Assembly: GCF_001647285.1 (NCBI RefSeq)
Contig: NZ_LRML01000008.1
Coordinates: forward strand, 62,001-126,000
Direction of reading: 5' to 3'
Length of the DNA stretch: 64,000 bases
Origin: Rufibacter roseus
GTDB lineage: Bacteria > Bacteroidota > Bacteroidia > Cytophagales > Hymenobacteraceae
Part shown: positions 24,882-33,888 of the stretch, one piece after another
Position numbering within the stretch: the first letter of the stretch is position 1
Layout: the number at the start of each line of letters is the position of its first letter
The notes under the pieces: generated by a model
The model's input: the letters and a program-made list of their open reading frames with translations, nothing else
What the model was told of the DNA's origin: nothing
The model's database searches: none
Position numbers and translations under genes: made by a program

Positions 24882-26846
24882 CTAAGCCAGAGCCTCTTCC
24901 TCAGCGGCTAATTGTTGTTTTAACTCAACAGGGCAGGCTGGTACGGTGAAATGGAATTTAGTGCCTTTGCCTTCCTGGCTTTCCACCCAAATTTCGCCGC
25001 CGTTCCTTTCAATAAACTCTTTGCAGAGCATCAGGCCCAGGCCATTGCCTTTTTCATTAGCGGTGCCTTTCTCTCTGAATTTATTCGCGCTGAAAAGCTT
25101 GAGCTGGTTTTCGGGGCTAATACCAACGCCGCCGTCTGCCACCGTGATCATGAGCTGGTCATTTGAAATCAGGTCTGCTGTTACCTCTACAAACGTACCT
25201 TCATGGCTGTACTTAATGGCATTGGAGAGCAGGTTGCGGAACACCATTTTAATGGTTTCTTCATCTACCAATGCCCAGCAATCATCTGGAACATTATTCT
25301 GGAGCAGAATGCTTTTTTTATGTGCCTGCGGTTGCAGCAAATTGATATTGACCTGCACCAATTTCTTTACCTCTTGCGGTTCAGACTCCAGCCGCACGCC
25401 TTTCATTTGAATCTTAGCCCACGCCAGTAAATTGTCAAGCAAACCAATGGTGTTCTGCTGTTGAGTGTTTAGGTCTTGTATGAACCTTTCTAGCTTCTCC
25501 TTGGGTAAGTTGCCCATTGAAATCAGCTGTAACAACGAATGCAATGAGATCAGGGGGCCACGTAAATCATGCGCGATAATAGAGAAAAGCAGATCCTTCT
25601 GGTGGTTGCTTTTCTCCAGTTCGTCTTTTTGTAGCTTGATGTCTTCGTTTTTCTGCAGAATCAGCTTGTTGAACTCAGACAATTGGGCATTATTAGCTTT
25701 CTCTTTTTTCTTGCCGTTGAAAAAAACGAAAGCCAGCATAGCAATCAAAATAAGAAGAGCCCCAAACATGTACTGCAACCTTCCTTGCTCCTCAAGCTTC
25801 GCTTTTTGGAATTGGTGCTCTACGCGTAGTTGTTGATTCTCATAGTCTTTCTTATCAGACTCGTACTTAGAATGCATCTCAGCAAAATACTTCATCTGCT
25901 GATTGGTCTGGAGGCTATCCTGGTATTTATTGTGCAGCAAAAGGTACTTGTTGGCTGTTTTATGATCGCCTCTTGCCAGGTAAATCTGGCTGAGAATGAA
26001 TGTTGCCCCTTCCAGATTTTCCCCAGACTTATATTTGGCGGCACTGCTTAAACACTCCAGCGCCAGCTGCTGTGCTTTATCAAGTTGACCTAATTGCAAA
26101 TAGGCATTCGCAAGCTGGCGCAAAATGAATACCCTACTGATCACGCTGGTCAGGTCATTGCTTAGCGCCTGTGCTTTTTCAAGGTACTCCAAACCTTCAT
26201 TTGTTCTACCCAACTTGCAGAGGGTTTTACCTATGTTCAGGATATCTACGGCTATATTTCTCTCGTTACCCGTCTGCTTGTCTAATTCATATACCTTCAG
26301 GTAAATGGGCAGTGCTTTTTCCGGCTTGTTCTGCCGTTCATACACTTCACCTATATTGCTGAGGGCGCTGTTGATAGATTGTGATTTATTTATTTTATAG
26401 CCTAAGTCTAATGCTTTCTGGTAGTTTTCTAAAGCAGATTCGTACTTTTTCTGCCGAAGGTAAATATTGCCTATGGAGTTGTAGTTGGTGATGAGCCCAG
26501 CAGAATCTTTCAAGGAAATTCTAATGGCCAATGCCTTATGGGCATAATAGTAAGCGTTGGGTAAATCACTAATCCAGAAGTGACCAATGCTGGTATAGTT
26601 CAGTGAGTTGCCTAATAACTTCTGGTTATTTATTTTGGTAGAAAGCGCAATGGCTTTTTCACCGTAGCTGATAGAAAGGTGTGGGTCTACCTCCCAGTAA
26701 TATTTACAAAGCTGGTTAAGTAGAATTACTTTGCGGGTGTCTGAGGAAGTGGTATCCAGCTCCTTGAGCAAAGAAGCCGGGCTGTTGTCGGCAAAGACTA
26801 CAGAAGCGTTAAAAATAAAAAGGAGTAAGTACAGGTATTTAGTCAT
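24882..26846 (-). CDS. TPR-containing membrane sensor histidine kinase
   Basis: A 654-residue sensor. It has a signal peptide (YLLLFIFNASVVFA), a periplasmic TPR array from about 40 to 320 (repeats such as NSIGNIYLRQKKYESALENY), a coiled region, and one membrane helix at about 359-376. A HisKA domain follows, with His426 in SIIAHDLRGPL. The HATPase_c domain has NLLSNAIKYS (N box), VADGGVGISPENQL (G1) and GNGLGLMLCKEFI (G2). This layout is frequent in Bacteroidota; the TPRs are thought to bind a periplasmic signal. No response regulator gene lies nearby, so the partner is unknown. Confidence 0.92.
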   Translation of the reverse strand: MTKYLYLLLFIFNASVVFADNSPASLLKELDTTSSDTRKVILLNQLCKYYWEVDPHLSISYGEKAIALSTKINNQKLLGNSLNYTSIGHFWISDLPNAYYYAHKALAIRISLKDSAGLITNYNSIGNIYLRQKKYESALENYQKALDLGYKINKSQSINSALSNIGEVYERQNKPEKALPIYLKVYELDKQTGNERNIAVDILNIGKTLCKLGRTNEGLEYLEKAQALSNDLTSVISRVFILRQLANAYLQLGQLDKAQQLALECLSSAAKYKSGENLEGATFILSQIYLARGDHKTANKYLLLHNKYQDSLQTNQQMKYFAEMHSKYESDKKDYENQQLRVEHQFQKAKLEEQGRLQYMFGALLILIAMLAFVFFNGKKKEKANNAQLSEFNKLILQKNEDIKLQKDELEKSNHQKDLLFSIIAHDLRGPLISLHSLLQLISMGNLPKEKLERFIQDLNTQQQNTIGLLDNLLAWAKIQMKGVRLESEPQEVKKLVQVNINLLQPQAHKKSILLQNNVPDDCWALVDEETIKMVFRNLLSNAIKYSHEGTFVEVTADLISNDQLMITVADGGVGISPENQLKLFSANKFREKGTANEKGNGLGLMLCKEFIERNGGEIWVESQEGKGTKFHFTVPACPVELKQQLAAEEEALA

Positions 26847-26892
26847 AATACAGGAGTACAGGGGTACTCTTTTCTTTGCTTCTTTGCCACTG

Positions 26893-26900
26893 CAAATATA
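26893..26900 (-). promoter_or_regulatory. -7 box for the TPR histidine kinase
   Basis: On the minus strand TATATTTG, a fit to TAnnTTTG, 46 bases before the start codon. The -33 position reads TTA instead of TTG. Confidence 0.45.
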
Positions 26901-27015
26901 ACTGTTAATTAGCCGCGGGTAAAACAGGAATAAAATTGTTGAAGCTGAACCTTCTATAAAATTTCAAGTAATGTTCAGCTACTATTATATCTTTAAATGA
27001 TTATATAATTTACGT

Positions 27016-27906
27016 ATGGCCAATTATTCAGAACCTATGCTCAGAGATGGTGCCTTGAAAGGAAAAACCATCATTATCACGGGAGGGGGAACCGGACTAG
27101 GCAAGTCAATGGGAATCTATTTCCTTAAGTTAGGGGCAAATTTGGTAATTACCAGCAGGAAATTAGACGTATTGCAAGAATCAGCCGATGAAATGGTGAA
27201 ACTAACCGACGGACAGGTTTTGCCCGTTGCCTGCGATGTTCGTAAACCGCTGGAAGTAGAGGCCATGCTAAAAGCTGCCGTAGATAAATTTGGCGCGGTG
27301 CATGGTTTGGTCAACAATGCTGCCGGCAACTTCATCAGCCCCACTGAAAGGCTTAGCCCCAAGGCGTTTGATGTGGTGGTGGACATTGTGCTGAAAGGAA
27401 GTTATAACTGTACCCTTACGTTAGGTAAATACTGGATTGAGCAGAAACAGCCGGGGACTATACTGAACATTGTCACCACCTATGCCTGGACAGGCTCCGG
27501 CTACGTGGTGCCCTCGGCAACGGCCAAGGCGGGTGTGTTGGCCATGACCCGTTCATTAGCCGCTGAGTGGGCAAAATATGGTATACGATCTAATGCCATT
27601 GCGCCCGGTCCGTTCCCTACTGAAGGAGCCTGGAGCCGCCTGTTCCCAGATGCCCTGGCTAAAGAACTAGACCCATTGAAGCGAATTCCGTTAAAGCGTT
27701 ACGGAGAACATCAGGAGTTGGCGAATCTGGCGGCGTATCTTATCTCAGATTATTCGGCTTATGTAAACGGCGAAGTGGTGACCATTGACGGTGGGGAGTG
27801 GCTGTACGGCGGCGGCGAGTTCAATTACCTTGACCAGGTGCCAGAGCAGATGTGGGATATGGTGGAAAAGGCCGTAAGAGGCAAAAATGATAAAAAGCAG
27901 GAGTAG
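27016..27906 (+). CDS. SDR-family oxidoreductase, 2,4-dienoyl-CoA reductase type
   Basis: A 296-residue short-chain dehydrogenase. The cofactor motif is TGGGTGLGKSMG, then NNAAGNF. The active-site region is SGYVVPSATAKAGVLAMTRS, in which lysine is kept but the usual YxxxK tyrosine is a serine. That and APGPFPTEGAWSRL are characteristic of 2,4-dienoyl-CoA reductases (DECR type), which act on unsaturated acyl-CoA in beta-oxidation. The gene is two bases before an SRPBCC protein gene, so the pair is probably one operon. Confidence 0.88.
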   Translation: MANYSEPMLRDGALKGKTIIITGGGTGLGKSMGIYFLKLGANLVITSRKLDVLQESADEMVKLTDGQVLPVACDVRKPLEVEAMLKAAVDKFGAVHGLVNNAAGNFISPTERLSPKAFDVVVDIVLKGSYNCTLTLGKYWIEQKQPGTILNIVTTYAWTGSGYVVPSATAKAGVLAMTRSLAAEWAKYGIRSNAIAPGPFPTEGAWSRLFPDALAKELDPLKRIPLKRYGEHQELANLAAYLISDYSAYVNGEVVTIDGGEWLYGGGEFNYLDQVPEQMWDMVEKAVRGKNDKKQE

Positions 27907-27908
27907 CC

Positions 27909-28394
27909 ATGCCCACGCTGGAAAACTCTGTTTTAGTAGACGCTCCACAGGAAAAGCTGTTCTGGCTGTCGCAGGATTATGAAAGGCGACTGGAATGGGA
28001 CCGGTACCTGCGGGTGGCACGGCTGGAAGCTGGGGCTACGCGTGCTGCCAAAGGAGTGGAAGCGTATTGCGAGAGCAGAAAGGGCATAGGCATGACGGTA
28101 AAGTACATCAGTTTTCACCCGCCCCGACAGGTGGCTATGGAAATGACCAAAGGGCCATGGGTGTTTCAGAAGTTCTCGGGTAGCTGGCGCTTCAAAGAAG
28201 AAATAGACGGCCGAATCAGAGTTTTCTTCCGTTATAATTTTAAGACAAGGTTTGGCTGGCTAGGTAAGTTATTGCTGAACCCAATCATCTCTCGTATTCT
28301 TGAAACAGACATCAAGAATAGGTTGGGTTACTTTAAGCAAGCCGCCGAAGCAAGTGCCCTGAGTCAAGTACCAGTATCTGACAAAGCCCATTAG
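27909..28394 (+). CDS. SRPBCC-family (START-like) protein
   Basis: A 161-residue protein with the pattern of the SRPBCC/polyketide-cyclase superfamily. It begins with ENSVLVDAPQEKLFWLSQDY, goes through DRYLRVARLEAG and GPWVFQKFSGSWRF, and ends in a long C-terminal helix (ILETDIKNRLGYFKQAAE). These folds bind hydrophobic ligands or lipids in a deep cavity. Position two bases after the dienoyl-CoA reductase-like gene suggests a link to acyl-CoA metabolism, which is inference. A terminator follows. Confidence 0.82.
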   Translation: MPTLENSVLVDAPQEKLFWLSQDYERRLEWDRYLRVARLEAGATRAAKGVEAYCESRKGIGMTVKYISFHPPRQVAMEMTKGPWVFQKFSGSWRFKEEIDGRIRVFFRYNFKTRFGWLGKLLLNPIISRILETDIKNRLGYFKQAAEASALSQVPVSDKAH

Positions 28395-28401
28395 GTAAGA
28401 C

Positions 28402-28436
28402 AAAAAAATAGCCCGGAACGTTTCCGGGCTATTTTT
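28402..28436. terminator. Two-way terminator between convergent genes
   Basis: Stem AAATAGCCCGGAA / TTCCGGGCTATTT with a three-base loop and A/T runs on both sides, lying between the SRPBCC gene and the convergent peptidase gene. A partial palindrome-family fragment (AGGGCTAAAACAGGG) follows at 28445. Confidence 0.9.
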
Positions 28437-28470
28437 GTAAAAGCAGGGCTAAAACAGGGAGTTATTTCGT

Positions 28471-30696
28471 TTACTTTTTAGCCTTGGCCTTTGTAGCAGG
28501 TTTTTCAGGCGTAGATGTTTTTCTGTCAACCAATGTCATTTCCTTCACCAAGTGTCCGGCTCCGGCAAATTTATCAATTACGAACAGGATGTAGCGGGCA
28601 TCTACCGAAATATTCCGAACCCGCTCCGGATCATACATAATATCAGACATGGTGCCTTCCCAGTTACGGTCAAAGTTGAGGCCTATTAACTCGCCATCGG
28701 CGTTGATGACCGGTGAACCTGAGTTGCCTCCGGTGGTGTGGTTAGAGGCAATAAACGCCACTGGCATGGTACCGTTTACTCCGTAAGAGCCGTAATCCTT
28801 TTTCTGGTACAGTTCCTTCAGTTTAGCGGGTACTTTGTAATCTGCCACGTTGGGGTCTTCCTTTTCTAAGATTCCCTCCAGGGTAGTGTAGTAGGCATAG
28901 TTCACGCCATCGGCTGGCTGATACCCCTCTACCTGACCATAAGATACCCGCAGCGTAGAATTGGCATCTGGGTAAAACTTCTTGTTGGTCATCATTTCCC
29001 GCAGCCCCTGCAAAAAGGTGCGGTTCAGGAGAGTATTTTGGTCGGTAAGGGTTGTGTAGGCAGGCAGCGTTTTAATGCGGTAGTTTTCAATGAGGCTGCT
29101 GGTTAGCTGAACCGCTGGGTCACGCTGTAACCGCTTCAGCATTTCAGCTGGTTTTAAAGAAAGCAATTCGTTTACCTGTTGCAAAGAGGTGAGTGAAGAA
29201 TTGGCGTATACCTCATTGGCATAGGCGTTCCAGTTGCCTTTGTGCTTCTGGGTAACAGTGCCGAAGATTTCAGGGTGGAAACTGCGGTCTACGTCTTGGT
29301 AGTACATGTCCAGCAGGGCGGCAAACACTTTCTTGTCTGTGGGCATGTTGTAGTTTTTGAAGAAACCAGGGGCAGAGCTCCGTAGTTTCTCAATTTGCGT
29401 CTGCGCCTCAGGACTATTCAGATTCTGCTGCAGCAGGTAAGCCAACTGTACATATCCCTGTGAAAGATTGATCAGCTCCACGCCCAAACCAGCCTCCAAA
29501 AAATAGTCGCGGGAGAGGGTGATGCCGTTAGCCAGGCTGGCGTAGTTCTTTTCGAACTGCGGCAACACGTCGCCATAGGTGTTCTTCCGGCCGGTTTCCT
29601 GATTTAGCCACTGGGTGAATTTTTGCTCCTGTTCCTGTTTACGGGCTACGGCGTCTAGTTTACGGAGCCCCCGGTTTTCACCTATCCATTTTTTATGGTA
29701 GTTGCTGATGCTAGCATATTTAGCGGCGTACTGAATGCGCACCTTGGGGTCGGCTTTCATGTCCTGGTCCAGTATTCCCAGTTTGGTGGTGCGAATCTTG
29801 ATCTTAGCCGGATTAGAAATCTCATAGATTTCCTTGATGGCCATGCTAGGCAAATACTCATTGGTTCTACCCGGAAAGCCAAACACCATTGTAAAATCAC
29901 CTTGCTGCACACCGGCTAAGGAAATAGGCAGGTGGTGCTTGGGCGTGTAGGGCTTGTTGTCTGGCGAATAGGCTGCCGGTTTGTTATCTGGACCAGCGTA
30001 AATGCGGAACAACGAGAAATCTCCGGTATGGCGGGGCCACATCCAGTTGTCAGTGTCGCCGCCAAACTTACCTATGGTTTCAGGCGGAGCGCCTACCATG
30101 CGTATGTCACGGAAAGTTTCAGTAATGTACATGTAGTACTCGTTGCCGTAGAAAAACGGACGGATAATGGCATCATAATGCGTTCCGGCGGTGGCTTGAC
30201 TACGAACCTTCTGAATATTGGCCTGTACCCGACGCTCGCGCTCGGCTTCTGCCAGCCCCGGAGGCACATCGCCCAGTATCTGGTTTGTCACGTCTTCCAT
30301 GCGCACAATAAAGGTAGCGGTAAGGCCAGGGTTAGGCTTTTCCTCTTCGCGGGTCATGGCCCAGAATCCATTGGTCAGATAGTCATTCTCTACCGAACTG
30401 TGCGACTGTATCTGGCTGTAGCCGCAGTGGTGATTGGTGAGTAGCAAGCCTTGGTTTGAGATAATCTCGCCGGTACAGCCACCTCCAAATTGCACAATGG
30501 CGTCTTTCAGGCTAGACTTGTTAATGCTGTAAATATCTTCGGCAGAGAGGCGCATGCCTTTTTTCTGCATGTCGGCCTCGTTCATTTGCTTCAAGAGCAT
30601 AGGCAGCCACATGCCTTCATCGGGCGGAGCCGCCCAGCTTCTAAAGGAGGCCAGAACCAAGGCCACCCAAAGGCATATCTGTTTGCGGTTTATCAT
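28471..30696 (-). CDS. S46-family dipeptidyl-peptidase, DPP11 type
   Basis: A 741-residue periplasmic serine peptidase that removes dipeptides from peptide N-termini. A signal peptide (VALVLASFRSWAA) comes first. The catalytic triad is visible as His90 in TNHHCGY, Asp in GGDTDNWMWPRH and Ser659 in TGGNSGSPV. The residue 18 positions after this serine is Arg677 (FDRNWE); in P. gingivalis DPP11 the equivalent arginine gives Asp/Glu specificity, while DPP7 has glycine. The ATG at 30696 (MINRKQICLW) was chosen; the frame extends to 30789 but without signal-like features. The C-terminus ends in a Lys/Ala tail. Confidence 0.92.
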   Translation of the reverse strand: MINRKQICLWVALVLASFRSWAAPPDEGMWLPMLLKQMNEADMQKKGMRLSAEDIYSINKSSLKDAIVQFGGGCTGEIISNQGLLLTNHHCGYSQIQSHSSVENDYLTNGFWAMTREEEKPNPGLTATFIVRMEDVTNQILGDVPPGLAEAERERRVQANIQKVRSQATAGTHYDAIIRPFFYGNEYYMYITETFRDIRMVGAPPETIGKFGGDTDNWMWPRHTGDFSLFRIYAGPDNKPAAYSPDNKPYTPKHHLPISLAGVQQGDFTMVFGFPGRTNEYLPSMAIKEIYEISNPAKIKIRTTKLGILDQDMKADPKVRIQYAAKYASISNYHKKWIGENRGLRKLDAVARKQEQEQKFTQWLNQETGRKNTYGDVLPQFEKNYASLANGITLSRDYFLEAGLGVELINLSQGYVQLAYLLQQNLNSPEAQTQIEKLRSSAPGFFKNYNMPTDKKVFAALLDMYYQDVDRSFHPEIFGTVTQKHKGNWNAYANEVYANSSLTSLQQVNELLSLKPAEMLKRLQRDPAVQLTSSLIENYRIKTLPAYTTLTDQNTLLNRTFLQGLREMMTNKKFYPDANSTLRVSYGQVEGYQPADGVNYAYYTTLEGILEKEDPNVADYKVPAKLKELYQKKDYGSYGVNGTMPVAFIASNHTTGGNSGSPVINADGELIGLNFDRNWEGTMSDIMYDPERVRNISVDARYILFVIDKFAGAGHLVKEMTLVDRKTSTPEKPATKAKAKK

Positions 30697-30720
30697 AAGT
30701 TTGTTTTGATTGTGTTGTTT

Positions 30721-30728
30721 CAAATTTA
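30721..30728 (-). promoter_or_regulatory. -7 box for the S46 peptidase
   Basis: On the minus strand TAAATTTG, 24 bases before the chosen ATG, supporting that start over the upstream one. No TTG at the ideal -33 distance. Confidence 0.45.
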
Positions 30729-30816
30729 CAAAACGGTTGTTAGTAATTTCTATTTCTTGTGCAGGTTCTTGTACAATTACCACAAACACAGTTAGAGTTC
30801 ATAATTTGCCCTATAG

Positions 30817-30876
30817 CAGAAGCGCTCTGTTTTTGGCTTGTTTTCTACAAAACAGGCCAAAAACAGAGCGCTTCTG
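30817..30876. repeat. Best-conserved copy of the dispersed palindrome
   Basis: A 60-base near-perfect palindrome, arms starting CAGAAGCGCTCTGTTTTTGG, with a four-base loop and only one G-T wobble in 28 pairs. It lies between two minus-strand genes (YkvA-like and S46 peptidase) and may also act as a terminator for the former. Confidence 0.85.
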
Positions 30877-30903
30877 CTTCTAACATTTGGTGCTATACTT
30901 CTT

Positions 30904-31341
30904 CTATGAATGACCTACCGCTGTACCACTTTCTTCCCAGACCTGAAATTTCTGTAGTTCATCCTGAAAGGCAGAGATAAACCAAGCCACCAGGCTCAGG
31001 TCATCTGCTAAGCCTATGACAGGAATAAAATCTGGCACAATATCAATGGGGGTGGCTACATACAGGAGCACAGCTACGCCCAGTAACAGTGTCTTGGTGT
31101 CAATATCACGGTAGGTGCCATTGTAGTAGGCTTTCACCAACCTGATAAAGCGGAACATGATGTTCTTTAGTTGGTCAATTCCACTCTCGGTGCTGTTAGC
31201 GTCAGTAAGTTTATGGTAGGCCGTCGTGAGCAAGAGCCCCACCTTTACCGGCTTGTTCATGAGGCCCGAGGCCTTGGTTATAATGTAACTGAAAAAAGCA
31301 TTCTGCGAAAGCTTCATTCCTTTGTCTGCTAATGAGCTCAT
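30904..31341 (-). CDS. YkvA-like DUF1232 membrane protein
   Basis: A 145-residue protein. The C-terminal half has the DUF1232 pattern: LLGVAVLLYVATPIDIVPDF followed by IPVIGLADDLSLVAW, a membrane-associated hairpin found in YkvA proteins. The N-terminal half is helical and unconserved. Function is unknown. It stands alone, with the S46 peptidase gene downstream across a strong palindrome and the cassette array upstream on the other strand. Confidence 0.85.
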   Translation of the reverse strand: MSSLADKGMKLSQNAFFSYIITKASGLMNKPVKVGLLLTTAYHKLTDANSTESGIDQLKNIMFRFIRLVKAYYNGTYRDIDTKTLLLGVAVLLYVATPIDIVPDFIPVIGLADDLSLVAWFISAFQDELQKFQVWEESGTAVGHS

Positions 31342-31827
31342 ATTTTTTATTTTTCAAGTTCAAGAATACCTACGTCTATACGGCAGGGGCAGCGGAGTGG
31401 ATATATGAAAGTTTTGAATTTAAGGGGGGAGAGGAGTCTTGGCAATATGCCTGTACGAACTGACTGTAATGCTTCATAAGTAATTGAAAGCACTGATGCA
31501 GCACAAACCTAGGAGTAGAAATGTAAAATTTGCAAGCTGTTTTTATCCGTAAGCTTTACGTATAATACGTTTATATACGTAAAACATACGGCTACGGCAT
31601 TCCCCCTCACACTAATCTTACATCGCATTTGTTTTGTTTATAGGAACGGGAAAAGCTTTTTTTTAAGCTTAAAAAGGCATTTATAACATTCAGTTGCGAA
31701 CCTGCTGCCTATTATTTATATTGTATTAGTAATGGCGGAATGCCAAAAAAAGAAGCCGTAGCAGTACAGATAAGACAAACTACAGCTATTGTGCAGATAG
31801 TGGTAGTCCGACTCCTGCTAGCCGGTA
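31342..31827. other. Gene-free stretch before the cassette array
   Basis: No coding frame can be supported here. It holds an A/T palindrome TTTACGTATA/TATACGTAAA (31555-31583) and an AAGCTT-rich patch near 31652-31672. An integron would have its attI site and integrase gene near here, but no integrase frame was seen on either strand and no hairpin of the attC kind precedes the first cassette. Confidence 0.6.
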
Positions 31828-31835
31828 GTTAGAGC
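31828..31835 (+). other. Start junction of the cassette array
   Basis: GTTAGAGC is the reverse complement of the left core of the first attC-like site (GCTCTAAC at 32408-32415). It is therefore the expected recombination point at the start of cassette 1. It may belong to an attI-like site or to what is left of one. Confidence 0.5.
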
Positions 31836-31858
31836 TAATTTTAAAAATAGAAAATCCG

Positions 31859-32302
31859 ATGAAAATAATTCCATACATCATAGCCAAAGATATTTTCATT
31901 TGGATACTCTACTTTATGATTTTAAGGTTTGACATTGGAGGCGCATTTACCCCAGAAGTTGCTAGTCATTTTCCATTTGCCCAAATCTTAACGTTCTCAG
32001 AAGTCTTGGCAGGTGCAGTTTATATCGCTTTAATTCCTCTCCTCATCGACCTAATTTTCACGACTCGATTGAACAGTTCGCTATCTAAGAGGGAAAATTG
32101 GCAGCAAATGAATGATTTCAAGAAAGGAGTTATTCTTCATATTCCTATAACTACGCTGTGGCTTCTTTTTTCTATTACGGGAATAGTAGAATCAAATCAA
32201 TCAAGTACTATGGCATTGTGCGGAGGATTCTTGGCCTCAGGCATAATCCTGATTCTAACGAACAAGTTGCAAAATACTCTATGCCCGACATTGACGAACT
32301 AA
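31859..32302 (+). CDS. Cassette 1: small integral membrane protein
   Basis: A 147-residue protein with four predicted membrane helices, near residues 5-24, 42-68, 89-108 and 118-137 (for example AGAVYIALIPLLIDLIF and GVILHIPITTLWLLFSI). No known family was recognised. It starts 24 bases after the array junction and is followed 104 bases later by the first attC-like site. Base composition is A/T-rich compared with the flanking chromosome. Function unknown. Confidence 0.7.
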   Translation: MKIIPYIIAKDIFIWILYFMILRFDIGGAFTPEVASHFPFAQILTFSEVLAGAVYIALIPLLIDLIFTTRLNSSLSKRENWQQMNDFKKGVILHIPITTLWLLFSITGIVESNQSSTMALCGGFLASGIILILTNKLQNTLCPTLTN

Positions 32303-32406
32303 ATAGAAGTAACTGATAAAGGGGATTCAGCATAATACGTTTCTGTGCTAATTTTCTGAAAACAGCTCAAAAACAGAAAATTGTGCAGACTTTGCAAAAA
32401 AAAACT

Positions 32407-32475
32407 AGCTCTAACACTGTATAAAAGTCAGCATCGGCCGACGGCCTCCGCCGTCTTTTATACTAACCGTTAGCT
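32407..32475 (+). repeat. attC-like site 1
   Basis: Left core AGCTCTAAC, right core GTTAGCT. Inner arms TATAAAAG/CTTTTATA pair, around the conserved centre TCGGCCGACGGCCTCC. Layout (outer core, inner arm, GC-rich centre, inner arm, outer core) is that of integron attC sites. The left core pairs with the start of its own cassette at 31828. Confidence 0.75.
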
Positions 32476-32505
32476 TTAATTTAAATAATCAAGGAGAGCA
32501 GAAAA

Positions 32506-33009
32506 GTGGTTTTGAAAAGGATATTGCTTTTTATTATCCTGATTACGACAGGATGCAAAGAAAATAACGAATTAAATAACAGTAATGACCTAGAAATAAC
32601 ATCTAATGCAGTGACTTCTGATAAAAGACTAAAATACATTTTAGATGAATACCTTAAAGAAGTTGATTGTGATAATTGTTTACATGAAATATTCTTTGAT
32701 AGAGTTATTTATAACCAAACGATTATAACACTTCGAAATCTGCCTTATGACACAACTTACATATTAAAACAGAAGCCCTTATTACAACTCAAGTATAAGA
32801 ATACTCCTTTCATTATTTTCAATGGCATGGAGGATTATTTCAATGGGCAATACGACTTTGGGGAAAAGGGCAAAAATAAAATCGACTGGTTTAATGAATC
32901 TTACAAGTCTATGCAGTGGACAATAGTAGATAGTGCTGGCATAGTAAAGATTAACAAAGAAGGAAGTCTTCCTTACGTTGCAATACCAGGTGTTGGCTAT
33001 TGCGACTAA
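32506..33009 (+). CDS. Cassette 2: lipoprotein of unknown function
   Basis: A 167-residue protein with a lipoprotein signal (LLFIILITTGC; lipobox TTGC). A CDNC motif follows in the first third, and the C-terminus has GSLPYVAIPGVGYCD. The start is not certain: GTG at 32506 follows an AAGGAG box at a good distance, and TTG at 32512 is an alternative; no ATG is available. It is the only gene between attC-like sites 1 and 2. No family was recognised. Confidence 0.65.
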   Translation: MVLKRILLFIILITTGCKENNELNNSNDLEITSNAVTSDKRLKYILDEYLKEVDCDNCLHEIFFDRVIYNQTIITLRNLPYDTTYILKQKPLLQLKYKNTPFIIFNGMEDYFNGQYDFGEKGKNKIDWFNESYKSMQWTIVDSAGIVKINKEGSLPYVAIPGVGYCD

Positions 33010-33027
33010 TTCTATAAAGAAAAACTA

Positions 33028-33095
33028 AAGCTAACAACGTGTAAACCTCACCTCGGCCGACGGCCTTCAGCGTCGTTTACACAAGTACGTTGGGC
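33028..33095 (+). repeat. attC-like site 2
   Basis: Left core AAGCTAAC, exactly the reverse complement of the start of cassette 2 (GTTAGCTT at 32469). Right core GTTGGGC fits GTTRRRY. Inner arms GTGTAAAC/GTTTACAC pair perfectly around TCGGCCGACGGCCTTC. Confidence 0.82.
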
Positions 33096-33150
33096 AAAAT
33101 TCTAATTTATTACAAGCTATTATTAAAGGAAAATCTAAATTCAAATTATT

Positions 33151-33870
33151 ATGATAGTTATGCAAAGAATATATAAATTAATTTTTAAGATTTTATTTAT
33201 ACTGTGTATTGTTTCTTGCTCACAAGATGACGATGATATTGGTATTGAAACAGTAATAAGTGGACATGTATCTGACTTAATAAGAGGGGAAGGAATTAGC
33301 GGGTATAAGGTCGTCTTAGAAAAAATGTGCAAACCCTGTGGGAGTGGTAAAACTAGTACTCAAATTGAAGAAATAGCAACCGCTATTACAGATGCTAATG
33401 GAAACTATTCAATTACCTTTAATTATAAATTGGAAGACAGGGAGTCTTATATAATTTCCTCCAAATTTAATGGGGTAGACTTTTTTACTGAGAATTATCC
33501 AACATGGGATTTAAAACCAGGAACTACCAACATGAAAAATTTCAGCGGTTGGAGACCGGTAAGATTGAGGCTGACATTGAATGTTTTGAATAATGTTAAT
33601 AAGCCCTTAATGGTAAGGAACGAATTTACAAGAAGTAACCCCAGTAGCAATTGGGGTATAAACTCCATTGGCGTTCAAAACATTTACGAGGAAAACATTA
33701 CGCAAACTTACATCTTAAAGTCTAGACCAAATGATAATACTAAATTAATTTTTTGGTATTATACCGGCCCTCAACCTAACAGGACCCTTCACCAAAAAAC
33801 ATTTTCTTACCCAACCAGCCTAGATGATATGACGGATTTAAGCTTTACTATTGACTGTTCTACATTTTAA
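33151..33870 (+). CDS. Cassette 3: lipoprotein with an Ig-like/CarboxypepD_reg-like domain
   Basis: A 239-residue lipoprotein with lipobox IVSC near residue 23, followed by SQDDDD, an acidic stretch typical of exported Bacteroidota lipoproteins. Residues about 33-100 look like a carboxypeptidase-regulatory or Ig-like fold (VISGHVSDLIRGEGISGYKV and ITDANGNYSITFNYKL). The rest is beta-rich without motif. It is the only gene between attC-like sites 2 and 3. Confidence 0.7.
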   Translation: MIVMQRIYKLIFKILFILCIVSCSQDDDDIGIETVISGHVSDLIRGEGISGYKVVLEKMCKPCGSGKTSTQIEEIATAITDANGNYSITFNYKLEDRESYIISSKFNGVDFFTENYPTWDLKPGTTNMKNFSGWRPVRLRLTLNVLNNVNKPLMVRNEFTRSNPSSNWGINSIGVQNIYEENITQTYILKSRPNDNTKLIFWYYTGPQPNRTLHQKTFSYPTSLDDMTDLSFTIDCSTF

Positions 33871-33888
33871 AATGTAAAAATGAACTTT

